Below, piece by piece: positions 21,466 to 31,845 of a stretch of 64,000 nt of DNA. This DNA comes from Rhizaria sp. SCN 62-66 (lineage: Eukaryota > Rhizaria, unplaced): NCBI GenBank assembly GCA_001724265.1, contig MEDY01000005.1, positions 62,001 to 126,000 of the forward strand, given 5' to 3'. Each line of letters opens with the position of its first letter. The stretch's first letter is position 1. The position numbers and the translations under genes are program-made. The notes under the pieces were generated by a model, which was given only the letters and a program-made list of their open reading frames with translations, was not told the DNA's origin and ran no database searches.

Positions 21466-24400
21466 CGCACACACTGCTGCGTTCACGACAGTGACAATGA
21501 CAGCTAGCAGCAGTAGCAGTGCCAGTAGTAGCGACTTGTACAGCAAGCGGCTTAACTTTGGCGAATCTGCTGATATGACTGACAGCGACTCTACCAGAAC
21601 TGCTTCGGTCAAAGCTCATGTTAGCAACGCTGCTGCAGGGGTTGGTACCAGTGCTGCGGCGGCTGCTGCCAGTAACGGCGCCCCGTACACGCCAGTGAAC
21701 CAAATCAAGCAGGGCCACTTCCTTCCTGCTCACGGTCACTCTGCTGCTGCTGTCCACGGTCACAGTCAGTTTGTTGCCCTGGCTCCCGGGCGCTACAACG
21801 CGATGCTGTCACCCTCCCCCGGCGCAAGTTTCAACAGCACGGCCAGCAACAGCGACAACACCCGTGATAACAGCTGCAACATCGACAGCATGGCTGGCAG
21901 CAAGGCGAACACGAACGCGCTCCCGAGCCCGCAAAACGCAGACGCAAACGTGGATGCGAACAATGACATCAACACGAGCAATAACAGCGTGGGCGTGAGC
22001 ACAAATAACAAGAGTCCGAGTCCGAGCTCTACTGCTAACTTCTCCTCGAGTCCGGTCAGTCCCACGACTGTGACCGCGGCTGACGCGCCCGCGCCTGCGA
22101 CCGCGACTCCCGTGCCTGTGTCTGTGCCTGTGTCTGTCCCTGCCTCAACTGCGACGCCCGCGCAACCCGTGGCGGCCACTGCGAGCCCCAACGCGGACAA
22201 GAGCGTCGCGGTTATTGTGCGGGCGCTCGAGGCTGAGCTGGCGGCCAAGGACGCAGAGCTCGAACGCTGCTACGCCGAGGCTGAGGCATGCGCCGCGACG
22301 CTGGCGCAGAAGGACGCCGACATCGCTGAGCTGACCGAAGCCGCCGCCGAGAGGGACGCAGAGCTGGAGCGGCTTGAGGCCGCGGTCGCCGACCGGGAGG
22401 GTGACGCCGAGGTGCTGCGGCAGCGGCTGTGGGAGCGCGACTGCGACCTACGGGACGCCGAGGCCGAGATGAACGCCAAGGACCGACAGCTGGCTGAGAA
22501 GGACCGTGCGCTGGATAGGCTTGCGGCGACTGCGACGGCAACGACGACGACAACAACACCAAACGTGGGGGTGTCGGAGGAAGTGACTGATGAGAGTGTT
22601 AACGAAGATATCTCTCGTCTCAAGGCCGAGTTGGTTGCCGCGACTGCGGCCATCAGTAGCTTGCAAGAACAACTCACCGCTCTTAGTCATAACACCCACA
22701 GTATCAGCAATACCGCTCCTGCTGTTGTTGCTTACACCGGTAACGATAGCAAGATCTCTGCGCTCCTTGAGCAGAAGGACCGAGCCCTCGCCGACAACGA
22801 GCGCAAGCTGGCCGAGACTGACCGCAAGCTCACCGAGAGCGAGCGCAAGCTGGCCGACACGGCGCGCGAGCTCGCCGAGTGCAAGACCACGGCCGGCGCG
22901 GCCGCCGCTGCAGAGCGCGAGCTTCGCGTGGCGCGCAGTGAGCTGGCGGACGCCGTGGCGATGCTGGAGGAGCGCGAGGCTGAGCTGGAGCACCGGGACG
23001 GCGAGCTGGAGACGCTGGGCGGGAAGCTGGCCAAGGCCGAGGAGCGGCTGTGGGAGCGCGACTGCGACCTGCGGGGGAACGCGGCGGAGCTGGCTGCGGC
23101 GGAGAAGGCCGTGGCGGCGCTGCAGGCGAGGCTGGCGCAAGTGCAAGCGGAGAACGCCGAGCTGCAGGCTAAGGTTGAGAAAACCGCAGAGTCAGAGCCG
23201 CAGCCCCAACCTCAACCTCAATTGCAGTCTAAGCCTGAGTCTGATAATGAATACGACTCTGAGTTCTTCGAGTCTGGCGCCGAACAGCCTTCGAACCAGA
23301 TCTCACAAGAGCATGAAAAGTCGCAGCAGCAGGTGCAGCAGCTGCAGGCACAGTTGCAGCAGTGTGAGAATGCGAACCTTCAGCTGTCACAGTGTCTGGA
23401 GCAGAAGGACGAGGAGCTACAACAGCTGAGGAGGGACTGTGGGCAACTCAGGGGCGACTGTGAGCAGGCGAAGAGCGACTGTGGGCAGCGCGTGCTTCTT
23501 TACGAGCGGCAGCTGAGTGACTGTGAGCAGAAGCTGAACGACTATGAACAGCACAAGCACGTCTTGGAACAACAACTGGCGCATTTGCAACACGAGCAGC
23601 AGCAGCAACAAGAGCGGCAGAGTGTTAATGTGGTTTCTGCGGCCACGCACAGTCGCCGCAGCAAGATCTGGGACGACGGCGACAGCGATGATGAAGCCGA
23701 TGATGACAAGAAGAAGGGCAAGGACGAGGAGACGATTGCCGCCTCCAAGCCTGTGTCCAGTCCCAGTCAAATTGAGACTGATGTTGCGGACAACGCTGCT
23801 GCCAAGTACCTGGCAACTGCGTTTGCGGCCAACGACAGTCACGTTGATGGCGCGAACGCTCACGCTGGAGGTGCAGCTGTTGCCAACTCAGCGGCAACGC
23901 CTCTCCACGCGCTGCAGACGCGACTTAACTTCTCGTCTCTGTCGCTGCACTCGCCGACGCTCGTCACACAGTCACCTCCGCAACAGCAGCAGGGACACCA
24001 ACAGCAACAACCTGCCAACTTTGTGTCGCCGTTGCGCTCTCCTTCACTTCTCAGTACGAGCCCTGCATACAATAGCTCTAACGTTCGGAGCAGTCACAAT
24101 GAAAGCGGCAGCGACAATACCAGTAGAGACCCCAGTCCCCGCTCACACGCTCGCGACATTGATGTTGATGCCGACACGGTCGACGCCGCCGCCGTGAGCG
24201 TCGCTCGCGCCCTTGCCGCCGCCACGGCGCGCAACGCCCGCCTCGCTCTGCTGCTCACCACGGCGGACAGCGACCGTGAGCAGCTGCGCGCGACGCTGGC
24301 GTACACGCAGCATGACTGCGAGGCGCGGATTGACTTTCTGCGCAAGGACTGCGAGACGCGGCTTGATTTCGCGAAGCAGGACTGCGAGCGTCGCCTCACT

Positions 24401-26014
24401 GCGGCCGAGGCGCGGCTTGACTTGCTGAAGCGCGAGGGTGAGCTAGACCTCGCGCGCGCCCATGCGGCCTGCGACGAGAGGCTGCAGCTGAAGCAGGCGC
24501 AGCACGAGCGTGACCGCGAGCGCGACTGCGCGCAGCTGCAGGCCGACCGTGCGCAGTTGCAGAGGGACCGTGAGCAGCTACGCGGCGAGCGCGAGCAGCT
24601 CCTCCGCGACTGTGGGCAGTCCGAGGCAGCGTACATTCAGTCGCACGCCGCACGCGTGGCTGCAGAGGCGCAGCAGCAGGTGGCGCGGGCCCAGCGCGAC
24701 GCTGCGCACGCCCAAGAGGCTGCGGCCGCGGCTGCGACGGCAACTGAGGTGGCGGAGGCGGAGACGCACCGCGTGACGCTCGCGCTCGCGAGCAAGGAGC
24801 GCGATATGAGCGCGCTGCAGCGGCGTGTAAGGGCCCTGGAGGGCGATCTAAAGGCCGCAGCGGGTCAGGCCGAGACGGCTGATGAACAAACGCAGATGGC
24901 CAAGGCCGAGGCTGAGACGGAGCGCGAGAAGGCGAGGGTTGCGGTGCGGCTGGAGACCGAAGCCAGGGCCAAGCTGGGTGAACTGGAGGGCAAGATGGCG
25001 CTCGAGGTGCGTTGATGTCGGCAAATGACGCCAATCATCGAATTCTAACATCTTCATATGCATTGATACTCACTTCGACATTCACATTTATTCTTTTACT
25101 TCTCGATATTAGGTGCACAAGCAAGTTGCTGCGCGCACCGATGCCGCCGTCAAACACGCAGTCTCGGTCGAAATCTATCGCCGAGAGCAAGTCGAGGTAT
25201 GTCATTGAGATTCATACGAAAGAACAGACCCGCAACTCGCACGCTTTTAATATCATCTCACCAAAGCACACAAAATCATTTGATCTTTGTTTCGCAGGCC
25301 GAGTTGGCCCATCTGCGGTCCTCTCTGTCGGCCACGACGCTGGCCCTGACTCGCCAGCACGAGCGCGACAGCGCCGCGCTTGCCGCAAAGGTGGCCGTGG
25401 CGAGCACGAGGGCCAAGGCCTCCGCGGTGGCTGCCGTTGCAACTAGCGACGTTCACAGCAACACAAACACTGTGTCTAACTCTAGCTCGAACACGAGCAG
25501 TGTGACGAGCGTGAACACGCAGCTTCCCTTGCCGTCGCACCCACAGAGCCAGTTTTACTCGCAGTCGTACTCGCTGCCGTCCTCGCAGCCACAGTCCATG
25601 CCCCAGTTGCAGCCACAGCCGCACTTGCAACTGCACTCCCAATGCCCTCCCAGCCCGTCACTACTCAGTGTTGCATCGACGTTGAGCAACAACAATATCA
25701 ATGCTTACAGTCGTCAGCTAGCTGGTGGCTCTCAGTTTCACTCGCTTGCCGGCGGTGTGCCTCCCCCAACACAAGGCGGCTTTCCTTCCACACACGACGG
25801 CCTAACTTTTGCGGGCGCCGATATGATGGCGGCTCGCAGTATGTGGGTGCAGGACAGCACGACCCGCCAGCAGCAACACGCACAACAGCTGCTACAGCAG
25901 CAGCAACAACAACTTCTGCACTCGCATCAGCAGCAGCAGCAACAACAACAACAAGCCCACTCTCAACACAGTCGTGGTGGTCCTCTAAGTGCCAGCCCGA
26001 ATCTCCCCAACTAG
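20966..26014 (+). CDS. Large coiled-coil protein, 3 exons, ending at an in-frame TAG
   Basis: Exons are 20966-25006, 25113-25196 and 25298-26014, all in phase 0, donors GTGCGT and GTATGT; 1613 residues to the TAG. The first 400 residues are Ser, Ala, Gln and Asn tracts. From about 410 to 930, and again from about 1070 to 1400, there is long coiled coil rich in Glu, Ala, Arg and Leu. LWERDCDLR occurs twice. Cysteines fall at heptad spacing near 23436-23540 (DCGQLRG, DCEQAKS, DCGQRV) and at 11-residue spacing near 24314-24382 (DCEARID, DCETRLD, DCERRLT). The tail before the TAG is poly-Gln. It is likely a structural or tethering protein; no family is recognised. The frame stays open after the TAG. 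Confidence 0.8.
21415..21462 (+). repeat. (CAG)16 tract, read as poly-Ser
   Basis: Sixteen uninterrupted CAG units, the longest pure trinucleotide run in the window. Translation is in the AGC frame, so it encodes serine and not glutamine. Length polymorphism would be expected. Confidence 0.95.
26012..26014 (+). other. In-frame TAG inside a continuous coding frame
   Basis: The TAG follows codons for PNLPN and is followed in the same frame by 533 sense codons. I found no donor of the local type that would splice around it in frame: a GTATGT at 25839 gives the wrong phase with the AG at 26014. See findings. Confidence 0.75.
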
Positions 26015-27616
26015 ATCAATAGCAGCAACAATACCACCAGCACTACTGGCGGCACGACTGCGCACTCGGCTTCTGGTGCGAGCGCCGCCGCCTCTGTCAC
26101 CCCAGTCGCTCCCCCGTCCGCGCTGTCCGCCGTCCACGCGCAGTGCCCGTGCCCGACCGTGCCGGTACCGCTGCCGCCGTCCTGCCTGCTGCTTGCGGGC
26201 CCGCCGCTGGCGGAGGACCTGGCGGCTGTGGTTGCACACGGGCGCCGCGGGCCGCTGCAGCGCGCGCAGGACGGCGAGCGCGCGCGGCTGGAAGACTGCG
26301 AGCGGGATGAGGCGTGGGAGAGCGCCCGGGAGCGGGTGGCAAGGGCGGTGTCGCGCTACGCGGTAGCGGCCGTGGGCACCAACGCGGGGAAGGCAGTGCC
26401 GGTGGGCAGAAAGGGTGCGGGCGGTGAAGGGAGTTGCTCTGATAGTGCTGAGCACAGTCATGATCTGAGTGCCGATAGCGCTGATGCAAACGGTGATATC
26501 ACGCAGCAGCCAAAGCACAAGCAAAGTCAGAAGACGCAGCATCAGCGGCACCAGGAGCAGCGGCCAGACGTTCAGGCTGCCGACAAGTATCGTGGCATGT
26601 GCCGCTGTTGCGGCATTATTGCGCCGCCTGCGAGCAGTGGTGTCAACACGCAGTCAACGCAGCAATGCGCGTCATGCCTGAACAACATGAATGGCACGGA
26701 CGCGAGCATGCGCCCGAGTCCTGCTGATGTCTCTCCGACTGCTGATGACTTCGGGGCTGCTTCTGTCGAAACTCACGATTTCAACAACAATAGCAACGAT
26801 ATGTTATCCTCGTCAGTTCTGTCCACATCATCGTCGCTGTCAACGCTGCCATTGACAGCCGGAAACAAGTCCAGTCGCGCATATGCAAGCATGAACGCGA
26901 GCAGTGTTGGAAACACTTCGTTGAGTGCGGTTGGCGTTAGAGGTGTTGTGGGCGCAAGGATGCGGCTTCCCCCTCGAGCACTTGCAACTGACGCCACCAC
27001 AAATTCGAGTCGCACAAGTGTAAATGCGAGCGCTGCAAGGCCGACTTCCATGAACGGCACCACCAGCAGGTCGAGCGTGTCGAATAACCCCACCACGGGC
27101 GCTCACCATCAAAGCAGCACAGTTCACAGCCGTCGTTCCAGCAGTGTTGCTGTTGATGCTGGCGATCACATCAGCAGTCGCCGCAACTCTGCAAGCCTCA
27201 ACACCCCGCTAGAGAGCCTTACAGCAAAGGCTGCTGCGGCGAAGGCCGCCGCTGCTGCCGCCGTTGCTGCGGCGGAGGCTGCTGAGGCCGAGGCCGATGC
27301 TGAAATGAAGGCTCACGCAAGAGGGGCGAAGCACAGAGGCGAGCAAAGCGGCCTCAGCGCCTTCACAGGCTACGCCAACGTGACTTACGGGGGCGGTGCA
27401 GTTCAAAGCAACAACGGTGGCACGTATGCTCAGGCGAACGCGAGCGCGAATGAGCGGGAGCACGCCGCAGAGAGGGCCAAGATCGCTCGCTACGCCGCGC
27501 TGAATCCTCGCTCGCAGTCGCTCACGCAGGCGTTGCCGTCACTCCACCCGCAACAAGGCGGGTACTTGCACGCGCAGGGCTACAACAACAATGCTAGTGG
27601 CGCTAGCCACCAGTAG
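26015..27616 (+). CDS. In-frame continuation of the coiled-coil gene (533 codons after the TAG)
   Basis: The frame of exon 3 continues from 26015 to a second TAG at 27614-27616. The first in-frame ATG lies some 190 codons in, just before CRCCG, so a separate gene starting here is unlikely. Contents are Ser/Thr/Ala spacer, an ordered stretch (LLLAGPPLAEDLAAVVAHGR, then charged helices to about 26385), a possible zinc-binding pair CRCC...CASC at about 26600-26680, Ser/Asn-rich sequence and an Ala/Glu helix near 27230-27320. After the second TAG the frame is open for another 25 codons to TAA 27692-27694. It could be the true C-terminus reached by readthrough or a rare sense UAG, or the result of a nonsense mutation or base error. 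Confidence 0.6.
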   Translation: MNSSNNTTSTTGGTTAHSASGASAAASVTPVAPPSALSAVHAQCPCPTVPVPLPPSCLLLAGPPLAEDLAAVVAHGRRGPLQRAQDGERARLEDCERDEAWESARERVARAVSRYAVAAVGTNAGKAVPVGRKGAGGEGSCSDSAEHSHDLSADSADANGDITQQPKHKQSQKTQHQRHQEQRPDVQAADKYRGMCRCCGIIAPPASSGVNTQSTQQCASCLNNMNGTDASMRPSPADVSPTADDFGAASVETHDFNNNSNDMLSSSVLSTSSSLSTLPLTAGNKSSRAYASMNASSVGNTSLSAVGVRGVVGARMRLPPRALATDATTNSSRTSVNASAARPTSMNGTTSRSSVSNNPTTGAHHQSSTVHSRRSSSVAVDAGDHISSRRNSASLNTPLESLTAKAAAAKAAAAAAVAAAEAAEAEADAEMKAHARGAKHRGEQSGLSAFTGYANVTYGGGAVQSNNGGTYAQANASANEREHAAERAKIARYAALNPRSQSLTQALPSLHPQQGGYLHAQGYNNNASGASHQ

Positions 27617-27694
27617 CATCAGTCGTTTGTGCAGTCAAATAAGGGAGAGACGAGGGCACGGACTCCTTTAGATGAGTTCCTGTATCGAATCTAA

Positions 27695-28248
27695 GTCTTG
27701 CGTCATGTGCTGTGACGCAAAAGCACATTACGGAAAAGAATGTCGAAGTACGATTACACTTCTCTGTTGAACTCTATTTTATCTAGTCAGTGATTAAAAA
27801 TAATACATGTTTTAGCTCTACACTCCCTTTACGTATGCATGATATAGAGTCGTAGACTGAATTGTAAAGCTTTATTGCAAAGCGTTGATGAAATAAACAG
27901 AGAAATAAAAGGATAATAGAGCTGAAAAAAAGAGTAGTAGAGATACAACTGAAAGTGATGGTAACTCGGCTAAGAAACGACATGCAATATAGTGTTAAAC
28001 AAGTCTATAGAGTGGGTATTCATCGCAGGAAATGCTACCTAAAGCGTCACCTTTGAAACAATGAACCCAGTGCATAAACAACACAACATGGCACTTGAGT
28101 GATAAAGCGCAGTGAAAACAAATCGATAACAGAAAAATAAAAGAGGAATAAGACCTGTACAGACTAACATCGTGAGTCCATGAACTTGGACTCTCTTTAC
28201 TGTTGATGTTGTTGCGGTGTACTTATTATCGCTTCACCAATAAGAAGC
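27695..28248. other. Convergent intergenic region
   Basis: AT-rich 3' flanks of the coiled-coil gene (+) and the membrane-anchored gene (-). No gene was seen. Confidence 0.55.
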
Positions 28249-30693
28249 TTAGAAGAGCTTCTGCTGCTGCTGCGCCACCCAAGCCGCGACGGCCTCGGCG
28301 GCCTCCTTGCCCACAGTAACTGCCTGGTTGCTCATCGCGCTCACGGTCACCTGGCCGCGCACGACGGCCTCGGCGGCCGCAGCGACGGCGTCAGCGTATG
28401 CGACGCCAGCGTCCGCGTACACCGCGGCGGCCTTGGCCGAGAGCTCGGCGACCGAGGGCGCTATGTGCGCGTCGGAGAAGGCGACGGCGGCGTCGGTCCA
28501 CTCGGCGGGGCCAAAGTGGGCGGCGAGCGCGGCGGCGGCGGCCAGCAGGAGCACCACAGCAGCCACAACAAGCATGACGGAGCCGGCCTTGCCGCTGCCG
28601 GCCTTAACGGTCTTCTTGGCGGCGGCAGCGGCCTTCTTGGCCTCGGCCTTGGCCTTGGCGGCGGCGGCCTTGGTCATCTTCTTGCTGCTGGGCGTGCTCT
28701 TGACACTGGCGCTGGCGCCGCCCTCGGTGTTGTGGGCGAGCAACGCGGTCTCCTCGGCCTCGAGCTGGTCGAAGTCGATGATGCTGACGGGCGCGAGTAC
28801 GACACCGTCGATGCCGTGGCTGAGCCCGGCGCCCTCGACCTCGCCGACGATCTGCGCGGCCTTGGTGACCGAGAGCTCGACGTCGACGACGCCGCGCGGG
28901 CGCATCGGGGTCGCCACGGTCAAGTCGGCGACGACCTTGGAGAAGACGCGGCCGGGCGTGTCGCGCGCAGTCGCCGTCGCGGCCACGGCGGCCATGCGGC
29001 GCGGCGTGCCAGTGAGCGCCGAGTACACCGAGTCAACCGCGCCCAGCAGCGCGTTCTTGACCTTCTTGGCGGGGGTGTTGCTGGCGGCGGCGAGCGCGAG
29101 CGTCTGGCCCGCGATGGTCATCTTGAGCGCCTCCTCCCCGGCGGCGGCGGCGGCGGCGGAGTCGTCGCGCACGCGCGAGCTGGAGCGCGAGCGCGAGCGC
29201 GCGATCGCGGCGCGCACGTCGCACTTGTGGTCGTCCATGCGAGCGGAGTCGGCCGCAAAAGATGCGAGCACGGCGGCCACGTCGGCGTCCGACACGCAGA
29301 GGCCGAGCTCGGCCTTGGACGGGTCCGCTTCGGAGCTAGAGCGCGAGCGGGAGCGCGAGCTCTCCATAGTAGAGGGACGGGGCACGGCGGCGGCCTCGGC
29401 CTCCGTCTCGGCGTCGAGCTCGTCCGCAGTGATGGTCTCAGCGTCGGCGCTCGCACTGGCGTTGGCGGACTGAGCAGCCTCAGCCTCGGTGGTGGAGCCG
29501 TTGCTGGCAGGGACGGGGAGGTGACCGTGGAAGCTGAGGCCGCCGCTGACAAGGCTCTTGCGGCGGCTCGCACTCGCCTTTGCAGTAGCCGTGCTTGCGG
29601 TGCCGTTGGTGGCGGCCTCGGCGGCGGCAGCAGCGGCGGGCGCGAGCGCGAAGCCTGCGGCGGGGGCGGGCGCGGGGGCCGAGGCACGCAGCAGCGACGC
29701 GCGGTTCACGCGGGGCTTGATGTCGGGGGAGTTGAGCGCGGCGACGAGAGAGGCGCGACGGCGGCTGCCAGCGCTCTTGGAAGCATCGGCGGCAGCGACG
29801 GGCTCGGCCTCGGTGTCGGCGTGGTCGTCGCCGTTGTCGGTGATGGGGATGTCAGCACAACCACAAACAACGTCAGCCTCAGCCTCCTCCTCTTCCTCCT
29901 CATTGTCGTCGTCGTTGTCCTCATCGTCGGTGGTCTGGTTGTTGTAGTCGGTCACGTCCGTCTCCGTCTGCGGCTCCTCCTTCTCGAACATGCGGATCAT
30001 CGGACTCTTGAAGCTCACCGTGAGACGCTTGGCGCGCTTCTTCTCGGCCTCAGTCTCCTCAGCAGTCGCAGCAACATTGTTTCTAGCAACAGCGCCTCTG
30101 GTGACACGCCCAGTGTTAACAGGCGTTGACAAACTCTTGCGGGCAGCCTTCGCGCTCGCGCTGCTGGAGCTCGCGGGGGCCGGGGCCGCGAAGGCATCAG
30201 TGAAGAAGTCGGAGGGGAGCTCGTTCTCCCAGTTCGAGTTGCTGAACTGGGCCTCGAACGCAGCGTTCTCCTTGTCCACGGCAGCCTCCATCACGCTCTC
30301 GCGCTCCTCCTGTTCCTTGATGGCCGCGGCAGCAGCCTTGGTGACGCGGCGCTTGGGCGCGGCGGCGGCGGCGACGACGGGGGCCGAAACGGCAGCGGCG
30401 AGCGGGCCCGCCTTGGAAGTCGTCATCACCGACTGACGACGCGTCATACGCATGGTGCCCGCGGCAACGGCGGCGGCCTTGGCGGCGTCGACCGTAGCGG
30501 ACGGCGCGTCGACGGCGGCGTTCGCGGAGGCCGAGGACGGCAGGGCCTGGAGCAGCGTGGTGCGGCGGGCGCTGGTGCGAGTGCCGGCAGTCGCGGTCGC
30601 CGTAGAAGCGGCGGGGGCCGCGGAAACGGCGACAGGCTTCAGCGGGGCAGCGGTGCCAGTCGCAAGGGTAGCGCGGCGGGTTCGAGTGAGCAT
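28249..30693 (-). CDS. Ala/Ser-rich protein with one C-terminal membrane span
   Basis: Single exon of 814 residues, ATG 30693 to TAA 28249. The N-terminus is basic (MLTRTRRATLATG). Basic Ser/Thr patches recur: TRRTTLL, RRQSVMT, KRLTVSFKSP, RRRASLVAAL, RRKSLVSGG, and two Ser/Arg runs (SRSRSRSSSE, RSRSRSSSRV). These look like kinase sites. An acidic Asp/Glu block lies near residues 255-285. One hydrophobic span (VMLVVAAVVLLLAAAAALAA, about 705-730) follows a Lys/Ala-rich helix and precedes an Ala-rich helical tail ending QQQQKLF. A basic, phosphorylatable body with one late anchor is compatible with an inner-nuclear-membrane or ER protein, but this is speculation. No family is recognised. Confidence 0.75.
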   Translation of the reverse strand: MLTRTRRATLATGTAAPLKPVAVSAAPAASTATATAGTRTSARRTTLLQALPSSASANAAVDAPSATVDAAKAAAVAAGTMRMTRRQSVMTTSKAGPLAAAVSAPVVAAAAAPKRRVTKAAAAAIKEQEERESVMEAAVDKENAAFEAQFSNSNWENELPSDFFTDAFAAPAPASSSSASAKAARKSLSTPVNTGRVTRGAVARNNVAATAEETEAEKKRAKRLTVSFKSPMIRMFEKEEPQTETDVTDYNNQTTDDEDNDDDNEEEEEEAEADVVCGCADIPITDNGDDHADTEAEPVAAADASKSAGSRRRASLVAALNSPDIKPRVNRASLLRASAPAPAPAAGFALAPAAAAAAEAATNGTASTATAKASASRRKSLVSGGLSFHGHLPVPASNGSTTEAEAAQSANASASADAETITADELDAETEAEAAAVPRPSTMESSRSRSRSSSEADPSKAELGLCVSDADVAAVLASFAADSARMDDHKCDVRAAIARSRSRSSSRVRDDSAAAAAAGEEALKMTIAGQTLALAAASNTPAKKVKNALLGAVDSVYSALTGTPRRMAAVAATATARDTPGRVFSKVVADLTVATPMRPRGVVDVELSVTKAAQIVGEVEGAGLSHGIDGVVLAPVSIIDFDQLEAEETALLAHNTEGGASASVKSTPSSKKMTKAAAAKAKAEAKKAAAAAKKTVKAGSGKAGSVMLVVAAVVLLLAAAAALAAHFGPAEWTDAAVAFSDAHIAPSVAELSAKAAAVYADAGVAYADAVAAAAEAVVRGQVTVSAMSNQAVTVGKEAAEAVAAWVAQQQQKLF

Positions 30694-31845
30694 GGCGCGC
30701 TAAGGAATAAAGCAGGGGGCAGGACCGGATGGAAGGGCAAAGACGTGGATTAGTAGGATTGTCATGGCGGAAAACGGTTCCGTGAATATACCAACGATAT
30801 AAGAGTGAAAACAAGATATACATCGGTTAAATAATATTTATCATAATAATAAACCTATTGAGTCGTGTTTCATTGTCAAAAACGGAGGGCTTACAACGAA
30901 TTTCTGTATTGCAAAAAGTATGCCGTTGGGCTCTGCTCCTTCTAGCCGTTGGCTGCTGCGCGAGGGAGCAAGTGGGAGGCGCGCGGTTCCAGTTCCCAAA
31001 AAATCGAGAGGGGGCAGCTCCGACCACCGATGTTCTGCAGAATGTCGATGCACTCGCTGGTTTGTCGAAGTAATAATGCATGGTTTGGTTATGGTTACCA
31101 CAAACACTATTTGATGATATTTTAAATGCGTGTGCTGCAAATGCCGCTAGAGCAGTCGCGCACTCAGACGTCTTAGTCGGCCATTTGCCCCCTACAGTCG
31201 CAGTCACAACACAACCACCTCGAGGCAGGTTTACATAGCCTTTCTTGCGCTGTATAACAAAATAACCAGTGAGCTGGGACGGGTTAGTGTGTTTTCCATG
31301 CTATGCGCACAGTCGCAGCTTTATACGCACTTGCTATGCTGTGTCTGCACCGGCTGAAGTCAGTCACTTCTAGTTCAGCCCATCTCTGAGATATCCACCT
31401 CTTCGCGCACGGGCTCCTGCTACAGAGCGATCGCTCTATGGAACTCTTCTACTCTTACAGTATATAACAATACTCACTCTTTTTCCAATTTTGTTTTTCT
31501 TCTTCCTGCTCTTATCCTTCCGGAACTGCGACGTCTTTACTCCCTTCTTCTGTGTTCCAACCTAAATCACACTTGCCACACAAAACTCTGTCGCCAACGC
31601 GCGAACACGCGAACCCGTACACGTGGTGTTCCCCACAATAGCGCGTACGTTGTCCCTCTCTGTAGTGACTGCGCCCCGCATTCCTGCAACCCTCACGCCA
31701 GAGCACCGCGCTTTCCCAACTCAACCTCGCTTTGATTTACCCCGATCACTAAGAGCAGGAGCAGCAGCAAGCGCCTCGGTTCTCCGCGCCTCGCTCGCCA
31801 CTCCCCGCCGTCGCCCGCTCGCCCGCCCCGCGCCGCCGAGCCCCG
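30694..31845. other. Divergent intergenic region
   Basis: About 1.15 kb between the membrane-anchored gene (-) and the DENN gene (+). A TATATAAC lies near 31461. Pyrimidine-rich sequence precedes the DENN start. No additional gene was supported. Confidence 0.55.

Noticed and set aside
25839-26014. Intron from GTATGT at 25839 to the AG of the TAG at 26014
   Set aside because: The exon would end in phase 1 while the downstream frame needs phase 0, so splicing here would not restore the reading frame.
28465-30129. Plus-strand open frame of 554 codons opposite the membrane-anchored gene
   Set aside because: Complement of Ala-rich coding sequence; Gly/Arg/Val-rich with no start context or domain.
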